From positions 1,606,008 through 1,670,007 of the forward strand of contig NC_066844.1 in NCBI RefSeq assembly GCF_001640805.2: 64,000 nt of DNA, given 5' to 3'. How positions within the stretch are numbered: the first letter of the stretch is position 1; the number at the start of each line of letters is the position of its first letter. Below are positions 24,127 to 36,700 of the stretch, in pieces. The notes under the pieces were generated by a model. That model made no database searches. It saw only the letters and a program-made list of their open reading frames with translations, and had not been told where the DNA came from. The stretch is from Lates calcarifer (taxonomy: Eukaryota; Chordata; Actinopteri; Centropomidae). The translations under genes were made by a program, and so were the position numbers.

Positions 24127-27100
24127 ATGAAGATTGCAGCTTTCAACGTCAGGAACCTGGGGATGAGCAAAGTCAACAATGATGTGGTGCTGAAAAATCT
24201 TATCAAGGTAAATCACTGCGTTACAGTTCATTTAACAAATCCCTGATATTTGTAGGGTTTCACTCTAATGTCCAGTATAATTATTCATTTTATTTCTTTG
24301 TGTTGTACTATGACAGTGTAAAAATCTAATGAGAGAGTGTACAGTATCACAGTTTGTGTAAAAATAATGTCTTGTTGTAGATTGTGTCTCAGTACAGTGT
24401 GGTGGTGATGCTGGAGGTGATGGATACCACCGGCAGGGCCATGAAGAAGTTCCTCAGAGAGCTCAACAACTACGAGTGAGTTCTCTGAATATCAACAAAT
24501 ACACAGTGATTCCCTTCAGAATCTACCATGTTATGGACATGACTGCTGCATAGTGACTACTGTTTAATATTCCCATTAACAAAGCCAAGCCAAACAGTAT
24601 GGTGGCCTGAGGTACAGCAACTTCAATGTAACAACACTCCCCCAACTCTGGTTGTTTCTGTTTTTTGACAGAGACAATGAATATGATCCGTACGCCATGA
24701 AGAGCAGTGAACTGCTGGGACGAAGCTGGTACAGGGAGAAGTTTGTCTACTTCTACAGGTATGAAAGACTCTCACAAAGTAACACAACTCACCTCTGCCA
24801 ATAATGCACAATCCCTTAATCTCTTTTTACTTATTTTACATAAAACATTTACGTCCTATCCTGAGTCTGGTTCTGTTCAAGGCCTCTGCCTCTCAAAAGG
24901 AAGGTGGGAATTGTTGGGTCTCTATCCAAAGCTCATGACCATAAATCAGGGCTGAAGCGCTGACTGACGGTAAATCAACAGCTTTGTCGTCCAGCTCAGC
25001 GCTGACTTCAGTGAAACGGTCCAGTACAACGCTTGTAGCTCCGAGCACATGCCTCCACAATGGAGGCTTTGCACATGGCCCACTTGGATTCCATGTCTCC
25101 AACTTCCCACAGGGTGCACGTTTGACGTGGGAGTTGACGTCTGGCCCAACTAAACACCAGCTGGTGATCAGTTGGTAGTTCTGTCCAAGACATACAACCA
25201 CAGATCAGATGGTACAACCACAAAGTCAATCATTCATTTTTGGCGTCCAGTGTTCTGGGACCTGGTACCTGGGACCACCATATGTTCGAACACAGTGTTT
25301 GTTGTGACTAAATCAAGCTCTGATAACATTTGACTCTCCAGTCAAACTTGATAAATTAAGGGTACTACTGTTTGACTGTACATCAGGTTTCTGATAAATG
25401 GGTTTATGCATAAACACATTGCATCTGTGTGTGTCAGAGAGAGTGAGGTGGAACTGGTAGATTTCTACCAGTACGAAGAAGAAGACAATGTAGACGTGTT
25501 TGCCAGAGAGCCCTACATAATTCGGATCAGGTGTCCACATACAGGTACGTGTGTCTGTACACGTGTCCAGCTTGTTTTTTTTTCTTCTCTGAGATATTTT
25601 TATTGAATTTAACACAAGTATAAAGTACAGGTATAAAATGCTGACAGGGAATTTTTTAAGTGCACAGCCAACACATGCGTAAAGAGCGATAATCCCGTCC
25701 AAGTATGTGTCCACTTGTTACACAGTCTCTCACTGTGTCTGTTTGTTTCTTGTAGTTGTGGGAAATCTGGCCCTGATCCCAGTCCACACCACACCAGAGG
25801 ACGCAGAGACAGAGCTGGACGCTCTGGTTGATGTGGTTAAGGATGTGAAGGAACGATGGGGGACTAATGTGAGTTGGATGTGAACAGAATGTAATAGATG
25901 TATTCTTTGTAAGTCTATATAGGCATAACAACAATAATAATTATTATACAATGGGTTTTTATAGGAATGATTAATGAAATGGTTGCTTTGCTAACCACAA
26001 ACCACTACTTTCTCTTAACAACACTTTATGTTTGCATCCCTTAAAGCATTTCACAGAAGAAATGTGACATTTAATGACCATTTTTATTATAAACTGTTCA
26101 GTGTACGAGTCGCTGTACCATAGGCCACTAGAGGGCAGAACACACTACACATGTATTTGTATGACATAATAAAATGAAACACAGGTTATATTTTGTCAGT
26201 TGCTACCAATGGTGATAAATAATGTTTATATTTTTCTGCAGAACATTATGATTTTGGGGGACTTTAATGCAGATGGACGTTACCTTTCACCAAGGAGAAG
26301 GGAAAATGTTCGCATTTGGTCCCGTTCCTACCATTGGCTGATAGAATGATGATGTGGACACCACAACGAGTAACGCTAACGATCATACCTATGACAGGTA
26401 CGTCATGTTTTTTTCTTGTTGTATGTTGTATTTAGTGTTTAAGTTTAGTCCAGACTGATAGACTATATCTCAACAACTATTATATGGATTGAAATGAAAT
26501 TAAGAGCAGACATTCATGGTTACCAGAGGATGGAGGGGTTGCCTTGAAATTTGGTTCAGACATTCATGCCCTCATCAGGATGAACCGTTTAAGCATTTAG
26601 TTGCTGGCATGGGTGTCAGAGTCAGTGTTGTCCAGGCTATTTATAGCCCCATTTGGGACTGGGAGGCAGTAGTCTTTGTAGATAAGGTCGAGGAAATGGC
26701 TGAGTTTTCTCATGTAGCATGCTTTTCGCTTTATCATGGTGCACCAAATTTGCTCAGTACTGCCCCCTGAGGGCAGAAAATATCCTGTGGTACTTGACTG
26801 TAAGTGAGAACCTCTGTTGGTTTTTTTTTTCCAGAGAGCAACAGTGAGCCCATTCTACATTAAAAAGCATCAACATGCAACTCAAAGATTTGATTTATGC
26901 TTTGTCACATGTGTTTTCAAATATTCAGGACTGTCTCCAATGCACTGACAGTTTTCATAGGGACCATGTCATTGGTAAAAAGTAGGGGATTCTACCTGTG
27001 TTCAGTCAGAAAACTTTGTCTGCATTTTTAAACAGGATGTAGAGGTTTTACAATTTTCTTCTGCCAACAGGATCGTGGTCTTTGGAAAGCGCATGTATGA

Positions 27101-27343
27101 TGCTGTTGTGCCTCACTCAGCTAAGGCTTTCAACTTCCAGAGAGCTTACCGCCTGTCTGATCAGACTGTAAGACTGTTTGACACTTTACATAAATGTGTT
27201 AAACTAACATCAGTCAACAATAAAGTTTGAAAAACTCATTTTTCCTCCATGTAGGTTTTCAAAAAGATTTATGACTCCTTGTTTTTCAGACTCAAGCCAT
27301 CAGTGACCACTACCCAGTGGAGGTGGAGCTTAAGAAGAAATAA
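24127..27343 (+). CDS. dnase1l4: DNase I-like endonuclease, tandem copy 1 (dnase1l4 type), one frameshift
   Basis: Metal-dependent endonuclease of the DNase I family. Coding exons: 24127-24207, 24381-24475, 24672-24758, 25438-25544, 25756-25868, 26242-26397, 27071-27167, 27290-27343; about 262 residues. It starts at MKIAAFNVRNLG, which aligns with the mature N terminus of DNase I, so there is no signal peptide and an intracellular protein is inferred. Catalytic motifs present: Glu39 in VMLEVMD, PVHT (His134), LGDFNAD (Asp168, Asn170), YDR (Asp212) and ISDHYPVEVEL (His252). DNase I Arg41 is Met. The disulfide Cys173/Cys209 pair is replaced, as expected for a cytosolic enzyme. Exon 6 has one extra A at about 26345, producing TGA TGA in frame; without it the exon reads WLIDDDVDTT as in copy 2. 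This is either an assembly error or a recent loss. The protein ends ELKKK, with no tail. The subtype dnase1l4 is inferred from the missing signal peptide. Confidence 0.85.
24893..25201 (-). other. Unassigned open frame in intron 3 of DNase copy 1, perhaps a retroelement scrap
   Basis: A 102-residue minus-strand open frame in an intron. It contains ALIYGHELWIET, which resembles the TYGHELW phrase of RTE-type LINE ORFs, and its composition differs from the AT-rich intron around it. No other motif was recognised. It is probably repeat-derived; a host gene is unlikely. Confidence 0.3.
26448..26620. repeat. Probable dispersed repeat in DNase copy 1 intron 6
   Basis: Contains GGTTGCCTTGAAATTTGGTTC and GACATTCATGCCCTCATCAGG, phrases of the kind repeated widely in teleost introns. 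Only this copy was seen in the window. Recognition is from memory and the ends are unclear. Confidence 0.35.
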
Positions 27344-28455
27344 CTACCAAAGAAGAAAGGTATATTTTTCTGTTCACTGACGCTGTATCAGTAGTTTTAA
27401 GGGTTTTTTTCACCTGACTTTATGTATTTCCTGAACAAAGTTCCTGCTTATATCATGTCCACTTTCCAATCTTGCTCTCCTAGTTTAAATATATCAGAGT
27501 TTTGGAAGTTTTAAAGTTTTATATTTGGGACAGGGACCCAGCAAACTATTTTTTGTTTCTGTGATTCTACCACCAGGTGTGGCCAAAGTAAGAAACTGTT
27601 AAATCAACCAACACAGACTCTAATATGGATGCTGATAACTGATGTTAACTCTAGGTGAGGTGCACCACTGAGGGGACTGATCATTTCATTAGAACATTTT
27701 TATTTTACATTTACAAGAATGATACTTTTATAATATTTTATTATCTGAAATTTAACTTTATTTGTCATTTATGTCATCAACATCATGAGTCAATTAGAAA
27801 CTTTACGTGAAAACCAGTCCATGTTATGACTCATTCTGGTTTTAACAGGTGGGGCCTGAGGCAGCCGCCTAGTTCTCCTATGCTTAAAAACAGCCCTGTA
27901 TTATATCACTGAATTCTCATAATGCAAACTGCTTTGGCTTCATGTTAATGGAATTAAACAAAATAATGAAACCATTTTTTGTCTGTTGTTTTTGCCTGAC
28001 ATTAGATATTCAGTGTTACAGAGTTATTGTTACGTTGTTATGCTAGTTCTGCTAAATGTGACTGCTGACAGTTATTTTCGCTCAATCCCTCCATGCCTAA
28101 TTATCATTATTTAATTTCTGTTCATGTACAGATTAAACAATCACAATGCACCATGTTAATTAGTCAGCCTCAGACAAAACCATGCTAGCAGGCTAACCAC
28201 ACCAGCCTCTCTCCACCTCTGTCCTTAATGCACAGACATGAGATTTATATCAATCGCCTCATCTCACCCAGTGTATTTCCCACAACTACAGATAAAATAA
28301 TGAATAACGTGTTTCCGTCGGCGCAGTGACTGAGCACCGCAGCATTTGTGAGAAAGGCTCAGCAGCTCAGACAGGAAACACCTTCTGGCCTTGATAACAG
28401 ATAGAGACTGGCGGGTGTGTTATGGTTTGCATGCATCATCTGTATGTGTATGAAA

Positions 28456-28458
<3 letters not shown>

Positions 28459-28510
<52 letters not shown>

Positions 28511-28516
28511 TGTGTA
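28459..28516. repeat. (GT)n microsatellite before DNase copy 2
   Basis: About 28 GT units with one TATG break, roughly 50 bases upstream of the putative 5' exon of the second DNase gene. Confidence 0.95.
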
Positions 28517-28529
28517 GACGTAGACACTT

Positions 28530-28634
28530 CCTGTCTCTGTTGTTAGATCTTTTTCTGCAGAGTTCAGTCTCAGTTTGTCTGAGGACGCATTAACAGCTGC
28601 TGCCACTCACTGTTTAACTTCTTTTCTCAGACTG
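28530..28634 (+). other. Possible 5' non-coding exon of DNase copy 2
   Basis: Ends at a GTAGGT donor at 28635. The first coding exon is preceded by an AG at 29503-29504 that leaves only tcaaa before the ATG, the same arrangement as in copy 1. No ATG-initiated coding frame is needed here. Inferred. Confidence 0.35.
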
Positions 28635-29509
28635 GTAGGTTATTCTTCTACTTAAATTACATTACTAACGTTAAGAACTAAAACTTCTCATTACTTTTAC
28701 TGAACTATAATATTACTGATAATATGGAACTCTGAAATTGGCCATTCTGCATAATGTGTGTTTTTACTTTTTTTACTGTACGATTCCCTGTACGCTTGAG
28801 TAAAATTGTAATTTTAGGAGTTTTACTTGTAACAGAGTATTATTAAAATTATGATGCTGTTATTTAACATAAGTAAAGACTCTGAGGACTTTGTCATAAA
28901 TTAGCTGTTCTGCCAGTTTATTCTAAAATAACAAATTCTTTAAGACATACAGTATGAAACATGTTAAATAAACTGAGATCTTGTCAAAAAGAAGTTAAAG
29001 ATTTAAGTTACACCTGTCTGAATGAATGAATGAAGTTTCTAATTAAAAGTGTATGTGGACGTGGGGAAATGAACTTTTGAACTTCATGCATAAAACATCC
29101 TTTCAATTCAATTTAGGTTAATTATACAACAAATATCTTAAAATCTATTGTGCATGTTTCTTCTTTCACTTCATGTTAACTGTTAACTTTATGAATAAAG
29201 TCATGTCTGTTGAAGTCATGTTGAAGCTATTATCACTGGTGTGAAGCAGATGATAATGTAGAGGCTGAACTGTAAACGTGCAGGAAGACAGCTGACGTTT
29301 TCTCTTTCAACAAAACCATCAACCACAGACTCTGAACCCTGAGACCTGTTCATTTTCCCACACTTCATCTACCTCAGTTTCTGCTTTTTCATGCATATGT
29401 TCCCCAATTTCTTCTTCCTATGTCATGTCACATAGAGTAGGAACATTATGTCACTTATATCCATTCTCTAAAACACTGATAATCATCTTTCTTTCAAAAT
29501 AAAGTCAAA

Positions 29510-32500
29510 ATGAAGATAGCAGCCTTCAACGCCAAGAACCTGGGACTGAAAAAAGTCACAGACAAGACAGTCATCCGCTACCTCACCAAGGTAACTCTTT
29601 GATAATCATGTTTTATATCTGCAATGACAAGACACCAAAGATAGTACCAGCGTACTGTGTTGACTGTGTTTCTTCCAGATCATGTGTCAGTACAGTGTGG
29701 TGGTGATACTGGAGGTGGTGGATAAAAGTGGTAAAGCCATGGAAAAGTTGCTCCAAGAACTCAACACCGGGTGAGTTTTCAGCACTGTACTTAGTATTTA
29801 TCAGAAAATCAAGTTTCTGATCCTTCAAGGTTTAGTTGATCAGATAATCTTCACAGATGAACACCACTGTTCTGATGTTTGAAGCCTAAATCCAATCTCC
29901 AGAGGTAAAAAGCTAATGTTAGGCTATAAACCAACTACACCACGGTCACATGACGTCAACGTCTCCACCACTAAGCTTCCAACTGGTCATTTCATTTAGC
30001 TCTGAGCTCTTCTACAAAAGCCTTTCTTCTTAGAAAGTTAGTGATGAGTTTGAAAGAGCGTGAGTAGAAACACAACGAGGCTGTAAAGGTGGACTGGTGA
30101 GTAGATGGGTTTTCATGTTAACGTCCCCGACAACCTCTGTAGTCTCATTTAGACACTCGTTAGCAACCGCCTTTTTTAAGACACGTAAAAGCTTCAAACA
30201 TCAGGAGTGGGGGATTTACTGACCCATTTTATGTCGGAGAATAAAACCTGAAAATGTCTTGAGCTTGTGTTAAAACCACAGACCTTATTTCAAAAATTTA
30301 ACCAAAAACTAAACTGACTTTGGAACGAGGGAACAGGAAGTGCTAGCATGCTAACTGACTTCCTGGTTTAGGACTCATTCCTCTACCACTCTATAAACAA
30401 CTAATTTGGACCATGAAAAACCAACAAGTTAGTTGTTTGTTTTTTGTTGTTGTTTGTTTCCCTCAGCTCCAACAAAAAACATTCCTACTCCATGATCGCC
30501 AGCCGCCAACTGGGACGAGACACCTACAAGGAGCAGTTTGTTTGTTTCTACAGGTGAGAGGGTTTATATACAGATAATGGTAAATGTAGCATGCATACAA
30601 ACCAATGTCTTATTGTGCCTGTGTGCGTGTCTTAGAAAGAATGAGGTGACACTGAAAGCCTGTTATCAGTATGAAGATAATCAGCTTGGAGATGAAGACG
30701 CCTTCGCCAGGGAGCCTTTCAGTCTGCGTTTCAGCTGTCCAACTACAGGTATGTCCCATATATGTTTCTATAAGTGTATATTCATTTTGTCTGAGTGCAT
30801 GTGTTTCTGTATACTGTAACTGTGTATTTCAGTTGTGAAAGACCTGGTACTGATCCCAGTCCACACCAAACCTGAAGATTCATTGAAGGAGCTGGATGAG
30901 CTGGATGATGTGGTCAATGCTGTCAGGAAGAAATGGGAAACTGACGTAGGTCGGATGATTTAACTTTGTCAGAGGGTGTCTCATAAATCAAACATGTGAA
31001 GGTGTGGTGACTCCACTTATTTCTGGTTCTCTCACAGCATGTGATTAAGATCTTGTTAAAGTTCTTCAACACTTCAGTGTTTATCAGGTCAAACAGTTAT
31101 AGACTGATTTATTTGTACACAGTTCTTTAAAGCAGGACCCTTCTGCTTTATTTGTTTTCATGAACTATTCCCACAAACATCAATTCCACAGTTATTCCTC
31201 TTGTTATTTGTAAACACAGGCCATCTGTTTGTCGAACAGAAGAGTTAGTGACGTGAAGAGTTAGTTACCATGAAGAAATAAGTAAACCAGGAAGTAACAA
31301 TATACTATCATTAGGGCCAGGATTCAACATTAGCTAGTTCTGTAGTATTCAGAGTTAGTAAGATATGGAGATGTTTTCATTCCTTACTGCAAACATTACA
31401 ACGCTGGAAACTCTTCTGCTCTCTGACCATCTGCTTTATCAGTTTATGACTGTTCAATATTTGAATGCTTACTGATATAAACACTCTGCAGAGAGTATGA
31501 TAAAAAACGACCAGGACTGTACACAGCTAACGAAAACGTTAGCTTAACTAACAACCTCCACACTGTGGGGTAAGATAAGAGTCCTTGTAACCTATAACTC
31601 CACAAACTAATATGGATAGTTAACAATACAGTCTCTGAAGTAATGCTGGTTATGGTCATGTTACCATTATATAATTAGCTAGCCAGATGTGCTAACATTT
31701 TCAGCTACACCACAGCAGATAAAAACCGTTTCTGTGGTTATTTTGCAGCAGTCTGGTGCTTGTTGCACACAACTCGACAGGTGGATCTGCTGTGACAGGA
31801 CGTCTTCTCATGGCTGCCAATGATGTTGTTGTTGTTGCTGTTTCCTTTGCAGAACATTATGATTTTGGGGGACTTTAATGCAGATGGACGTTACCTCTCC
31901 AAAAAGAAGAAGGGAGAGATCCGCATCCACTCTGCTCCCTACCACTGGCTGATAGATGATGACGTCGACACCACGTCCAGTAACAAAAACGACAACACCT
32001 ACGACAGGTGACACACACACATTAGCACTGTTACTCTGAACAGGTATTTGTCTTGTTAACGACCTTGATTGTTTTTAAAGTGTTAAGAGTCATCATCTGT
32101 ACATAAATCTCATTCATCATTCATAAACAGCTGTTTGATTTGTTTTCATCAGCCGCTACAAACAGCAATTCCACAGTTATTCCTCTCATAATATTTGTAA
32201 ACTCTCATTTGTCAAACATCCCCAAAACATTTTGGTTTAATTTACAGGTTCAACACATGGTTGATTTAAAAAACACTTACGAAGGTTGTTTCTCCCTTTT
32301 CAGAGGATGTTAAAGTTTAAATTCTGTGCCGTCTTTTCTTCTACCAGGATCGTGGTTTACGGACAGACCATGCTGGACGCCATTGTCCCCAGTTCAGCCA
32401 AGTCATTTAACTTCCAGAAAGCATTCAAACTGACTGATGAACAAGTAAGACTGAGAAAAACAAGCTTTAAATCTCTTGTGTCTCACAAATAGAAGTCATG

Positions 32501-32912
32501 GACAATGAGTTCTAATGTCAGACAACAGGCCAGCTCACTGTCAACACAGTGATATTCAAAATATGTCTTTATTTGCTTTCTAAGACTCTCAGTATCAGTG
32601 ACCATTATCCTGTAGAGGTGGAGCTGAAGACCGGTCAGAAACAAAAAGCACCAAGACAAAAGAGGACAGAGACCAAATCCACCAAAGGACAAACTCAGAG
32701 GAAAGGTAACTGTTGTTTAACTTTGTTGTGTTTGTATGACACTGTTTTCTTCTTTGCATATTTCAGTTTTGTTCAATGTCATTCGAACACTAACAGGACC
32801 ACAGAAGAAGAGGGTGAACACAACAGGATTACAGAGGAAGACTGTGACAATGAAAAGAAAGAGAGGAGAGACATCAAACACACCGGCCAAGAGAAGACGT
32901 TTGGACAAATGA
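29510..32912 (+). CDS. dnase1l4: DNase I-like endonuclease, tandem copy 2, with basic NLS-type tail
   Basis: Intact tandem paralogue of the preceding gene. Coding exons: 29510-29590, 29679-29770, 30467-30553, 30636-30748, 30833-30945, 31853-32007, 32348-32444, 32585-32705, 32797-32912; 324 residues, all phases agreeing. It starts MKIAAFNAKNLG with no signal peptide. Motifs: Glu39 in VILEVVD, PVHT, LGDFNAD, NTYDR, SISDHYPVEVELK. Position 41 is Val, not the DNA-contacting Arg of DNase I. The disulfide cysteines are absent. Beyond the catalytic domain, exons 8-9 add about 60 very basic residues. These include KRKRGETSNTPAKRRR, a classic bipartite nuclear localisation pattern, and the protein ends RLDK. 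The tail has no counterpart in copy 1 as assembled. A nuclear nuclease, comparable in idea to DNASE1L3 with its basic C terminus, is inferred. The gene uses a GT-AG exon 9 acceptor at 32796; the reading through the intron seen in a raw open frame is not favoured. Confidence 0.88.
29885..30415. repeat. Dispersed repeat family B in DNase copy 2 intron 2
   Basis: Reverse-oriented relative to the 11.8 and 62.8 kb copies: ACACTCGTTAGCAACCGCC, TGTCTTGAGCTTGTGTTAAA, ACAGGAAGTGCTAGCATGCT in order. It fills most of the 0.7-kb intron. Confidence 0.7.
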
Positions 32913-33047
32913 AACAGCCTGATTGTTGATCAGGACAGGTTGTCCATGAATGATGATTGTTTCTGTGTTTTACAGCTCAGGAAGAGGTTTGTTTTTGACA
33001 ACTAAATGTAATGTTGCATCCATTTGGAGAATGTAATCGTTTTGGTA

Positions 33048-33053
33048 ATTAAA
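33048..33053 (+). promoter_or_regulatory. Poly(A) signal of DNase copy 2
   Basis: ATTAAA, the common variant signal, about 135 bases after the stop codon. Confidence 0.45.
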
Positions 33054-33099
33054 GCAGAGTTTTATTTTAATCACCTTCAGAGAAGTATTTTATTTATTG

Positions 33100-33630
33100 T
33101 TATTTCATGTGAACGCTTCGCTGTGCACGTGTAGAGTTTGGTTTCAAACTCATCTGCAGAGGGAGGAAAGTTTATGGTTGTTTTTGTTGCATCACAACCA
33201 GGTTTAGATCCAGTCATGGTCCAGTAGGGGATTTACCTGTGTACAATATGGAAACATGAAGTGTACACCAAAAACTGACTTGGGGAAAATCAAGTTGTTC
33301 CCCAGGGTTGGAGGAACAACAACATTTCTTTCAGATTCAACACAGTGAAATACAAACACCAACACTATCTTGGGTTGTGGAGGCAGATCTGGTCGACCAG
33401 GCTGAGGCAGCACAATTAAAATGAAACATAAGTAGATCAGGCTTTTTGTCGCCAAAGTATTAACATTGTTCAAGAATTCACTGTCCGTTGCCAAAAGGTC
33501 TACGATCATCAGCACCTGTTTGTGCAGATTTTAAAAAGGAAAGGTAAGCAGGTCATCCAAAGTCTAAAACACTGGATATCTGACACCACCTGTGCTCCGG
33601 CCTCTCTCCTCCTCTACAGACTCCACCCTG
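33100..33630. other. Short intergenic region before keratin gene
   Basis: About 0.5 kb without a supported gene. The minus open frame at 33204-33515 shows no recognisable domain. Confidence 0.5.
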
Positions 33631-33636
33631 GGGAGG

Positions 33637-33643
33637 TTTAAAA
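33637..33643 (+). promoter_or_regulatory. TATA-like box of the keratin gene
   Basis: TTTAAAA in a GC-rich context about 130 bases before the start codon, consistent with a start of transcription near 33665-33670. Keratin genes usually carry TATA boxes. Confidence 0.5.
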
Positions 33644-33769
33644 GGCCATGAGACACCTGAGACCTGCCACTGTGATCAGACACCTGACTCTGGCTCATCC
33701 CCTCACAGCCGAACCTGTTTATTCTCCATCTTCTTATTCCTCCAGCATCCCTCCATCTCCCTCTCCACC

Positions 33770-36700
33770 ATGAGTCTGAGTCGTACCAAGCGGATCAGCT
33801 CCAGCAGCTCCATGCGGAGCAGCAGCGGGTCGAGGAGGCTGAGCGGCTTCGGTCCGGGTCAGGGCGGGTTCACCGGCGTCTCCCTGAGTAGCAGCTCTCT
33901 GTACACGGGCTCCAACGGGCACCACCACGGCCTGGGCGCCCCGCTGGCCTCCCTGTCTGTCAACAAGAGCCTGCTGGCCCCCCTCAACCTGGAGATCGAC
34001 CCCAGCCTGTCCATGAGCCGAGCCCACGAGAAGGAGCAGATCAAGAGCCTCAACAACCGCTTCGCCAGCTTCATAGATAAGGTAGTTGATCAATCAGTTA
34101 CAGAAGATTGATTGGAAACTGATATAGTTTTAAACTTCTCTGGTTCCAGCCTTGTTTTATATTATTCCAGACTGAAAACCCGGGGGTGTTAGACTGTTAG
34201 TTGGACAAAAGAAGCAGTTAGATTACTTTGATCTTTAAGAAGTTGTAATTGTAAAAGAAAATTCTGATTTGTCAATGTTTGTTTTATTGATTAATTCACC
34301 TTCCTTCTATGACTAAATTAACAGTCAACTTTGCTGTTTCATTGCAGAACAGGTATTTATTTACTGTGAGAGGAAACCACATTACTCTTAAATGAAGACA
34401 TTACTGTTAAATTGCTGTTAATTGTCCATGAGAGGCAACCAAACTTGAAAGGTTGACGTAATGTTGCACCTAAAAACATTAACTTTTCATCGTGCAGTAG
34501 CATAATTACTTTAAACAAAATGTAACCACAGTGTGTCCGGTCAATGTCGTCAGAAATTACAGACACATTTTTTGTTGTTTTGTCACCTCTCCAACACATT
34601 TAGTACCTGCACTCACACAGGTGATTTTAATTCGGCATCTTCCACCCTCAGACTAAGCAAAGGCCTAATTAGAACAAGTGAAAACACCTGTGCAGGTGTA
34701 CATGGTCTGACAGGGAAAGTCCACAGTCATATTAATCCCTGTGATCTGCAGTCATTAAACAGATGGATGTCAAGTAAACTAAACACAAGCTAACCTCATG
34801 TTTAAGAGCCTGAATGGTCCGATAACTTTCCCTGCCCGGGATCAGGTAGTCACAGTGAAATACTGGGTGTTATGAAACAACAAACAGGGAGGTAAAATGT
34901 GAGAAGTATCTGTGTTGAGGATCCTGAAGAACACAGGCTGTACACATTTCCCACAGAGGGAACGAGCAGCTCTGTGATAACGCTCGGACATCGATACCCT
35001 ACTTAGGGAACATCTCCGCTTTCTCACGGAGTTGGTAACACACCCTCACAATGGACGCTTTGTTGGCGCCTCACATCAGCAGATACACTTCAGGCATAGA
35101 GAGACTGCTGGGCTGGACGGAGGTCCATTTGTCCTAATGTACATCATTAACTCTCTGGATCCATATAATATGGATTCAGACAGTTTGTCTTTAGTCTTAA
35201 TGTGTCCTCTTGTTATTATATTCATGCCACTTGATCTTGTACAGAGCAATATGTGCATAGTATAATTAAAGTATAATAAGACTTAAAGTGGAGAAGTAAC
35301 TTGTGCAAATATTTGTGAGAAACAAGTCCTGTAGTGCAAGAACATTACAATATACACCTGTTTTACTCATTGTATGGCTCGCCAACCTTTATGTGGTGGC
35401 TTGCACGGCTAAATATAATTTTTATTTGGAAAGGAAAATATTGAGTTTTAAATTTGAAGCAGCGACAGATCCTTAAATTAGTGTCACACAGAAATAACTG
35501 ACATTTAAAACGGGCCTGGTCATTTTAATTCAAAATGTGTGAGTTTTCACTTTGTGTTAGTTTACACCTCTGCAGTGTTGTTAGTAAAGCAACAGAAACA
35601 AAAAAGTATGTGGTCTTAAAAAAAAACAAAAACAGGTGAGGACCCGGCTGCAGATCAGTTTCAGTGTCACAAGACAAAATATTGTGAAACGTCCCAGAAA
35701 ACATTTGGAAGCTTGTTCATGCTTGTAAATGAGATGGTTGATGTGGCTTCCAAGCCAACAGGTAACCAACAAAAGACTCCCTGTTCTTGGAGGTTTTAAC
35801 CAAATTCAAGAAAGCAACATTAACTCTCTAGATTTCTGTGTTTAATCGTTGGCAGTAAGACCTCTTCTATAGTTCTTCTGTGCAAAAAACTGCTAAAAGG
35901 CAAAACCAAGTCAACTGATAAATACACTGACCCTGCAATTACTGGTGTAATCCAACCCCACCTGGCCCCACTGGCACTTAAAACATTCAAGAGCAGCTCC
36001 CCTCATGCAGAGAAGTAATCAGTCTAGTGCAACAGGCAGACAAAGTTGTATTAGTTGCAGGTTTATAATTCAGTTCAAAGAGTCGATGACGGTATTAGTT
36101 GATACTAGTTATTAATGAAACAATCCCCACTTAGATCTGAACTGTAACTCAGATTTAAAGCCTTAAAAAGAGCCAGGAATTCAGTGAATGCATCAGGGAT
36201 TTAAACAGCCATTTAAACTTTGAAAAAGCTGGTGGTACAGGGCCAGTGGATATTTAAGCTATCTGTCCCACTTCCGTCCCATTGAGTTTGGTTGTAACCT
36301 GATAAATCAGGTCAGACACGGTGTGGTTCTGTATCAGAGGCAGATTATTTCGCTCTGAGCAGAAAACAGCCTTTGTGTTGGGGAGAGAAGGTACAATAAG
36401 GTGGTGGATCTACCCGGCCACAGGCAGGAAACTCGAGCTATGCAGATACAAGCTTGGAATACAGGGTCGACATTGAGCTCGAGCTTGTTATCTGCTGGAA
36501 TGAACCTCTGCTTATCCAAGGACAGACAAATATACAGCATAATTTCTGTGACATGTTTGAAGTGTTTATTTTGTTTGAGCAATTTACTAGCAAAGAGGAC
36601 TAAGAAAATTTCCCTTTAAACGATATGACATTGGATAAAATTCAACAAGAGGCCAGTGGACAGCAGTGGAATTCTCCCCATGTTGCCCCATTTCAGAAAC

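Noticed and set aside
28531..28640. Acceptor-like TTTTCTCAG at 28622-28630 as the start of a coding exon
   Set aside because: Only four bases separate it from the GTAGGT donor, so it is more likely internal to a 5' non-coding exon.
32549..32929. Single long exon reading through 32706-32796
   Set aside because: The read-through frame loses the basic tail and crosses a GTAACTG donor and an AG acceptor. The spliced version keeps phase and gives a coherent basic sequence.
34842..35027. Minus-strand frame with unusual GC-rich stretch in keratin intron 1, considered as a structural RNA
   Set aside because: No snRNA, 5S or tRNA signature could be matched from the sequence; it may be a repeat scrap.
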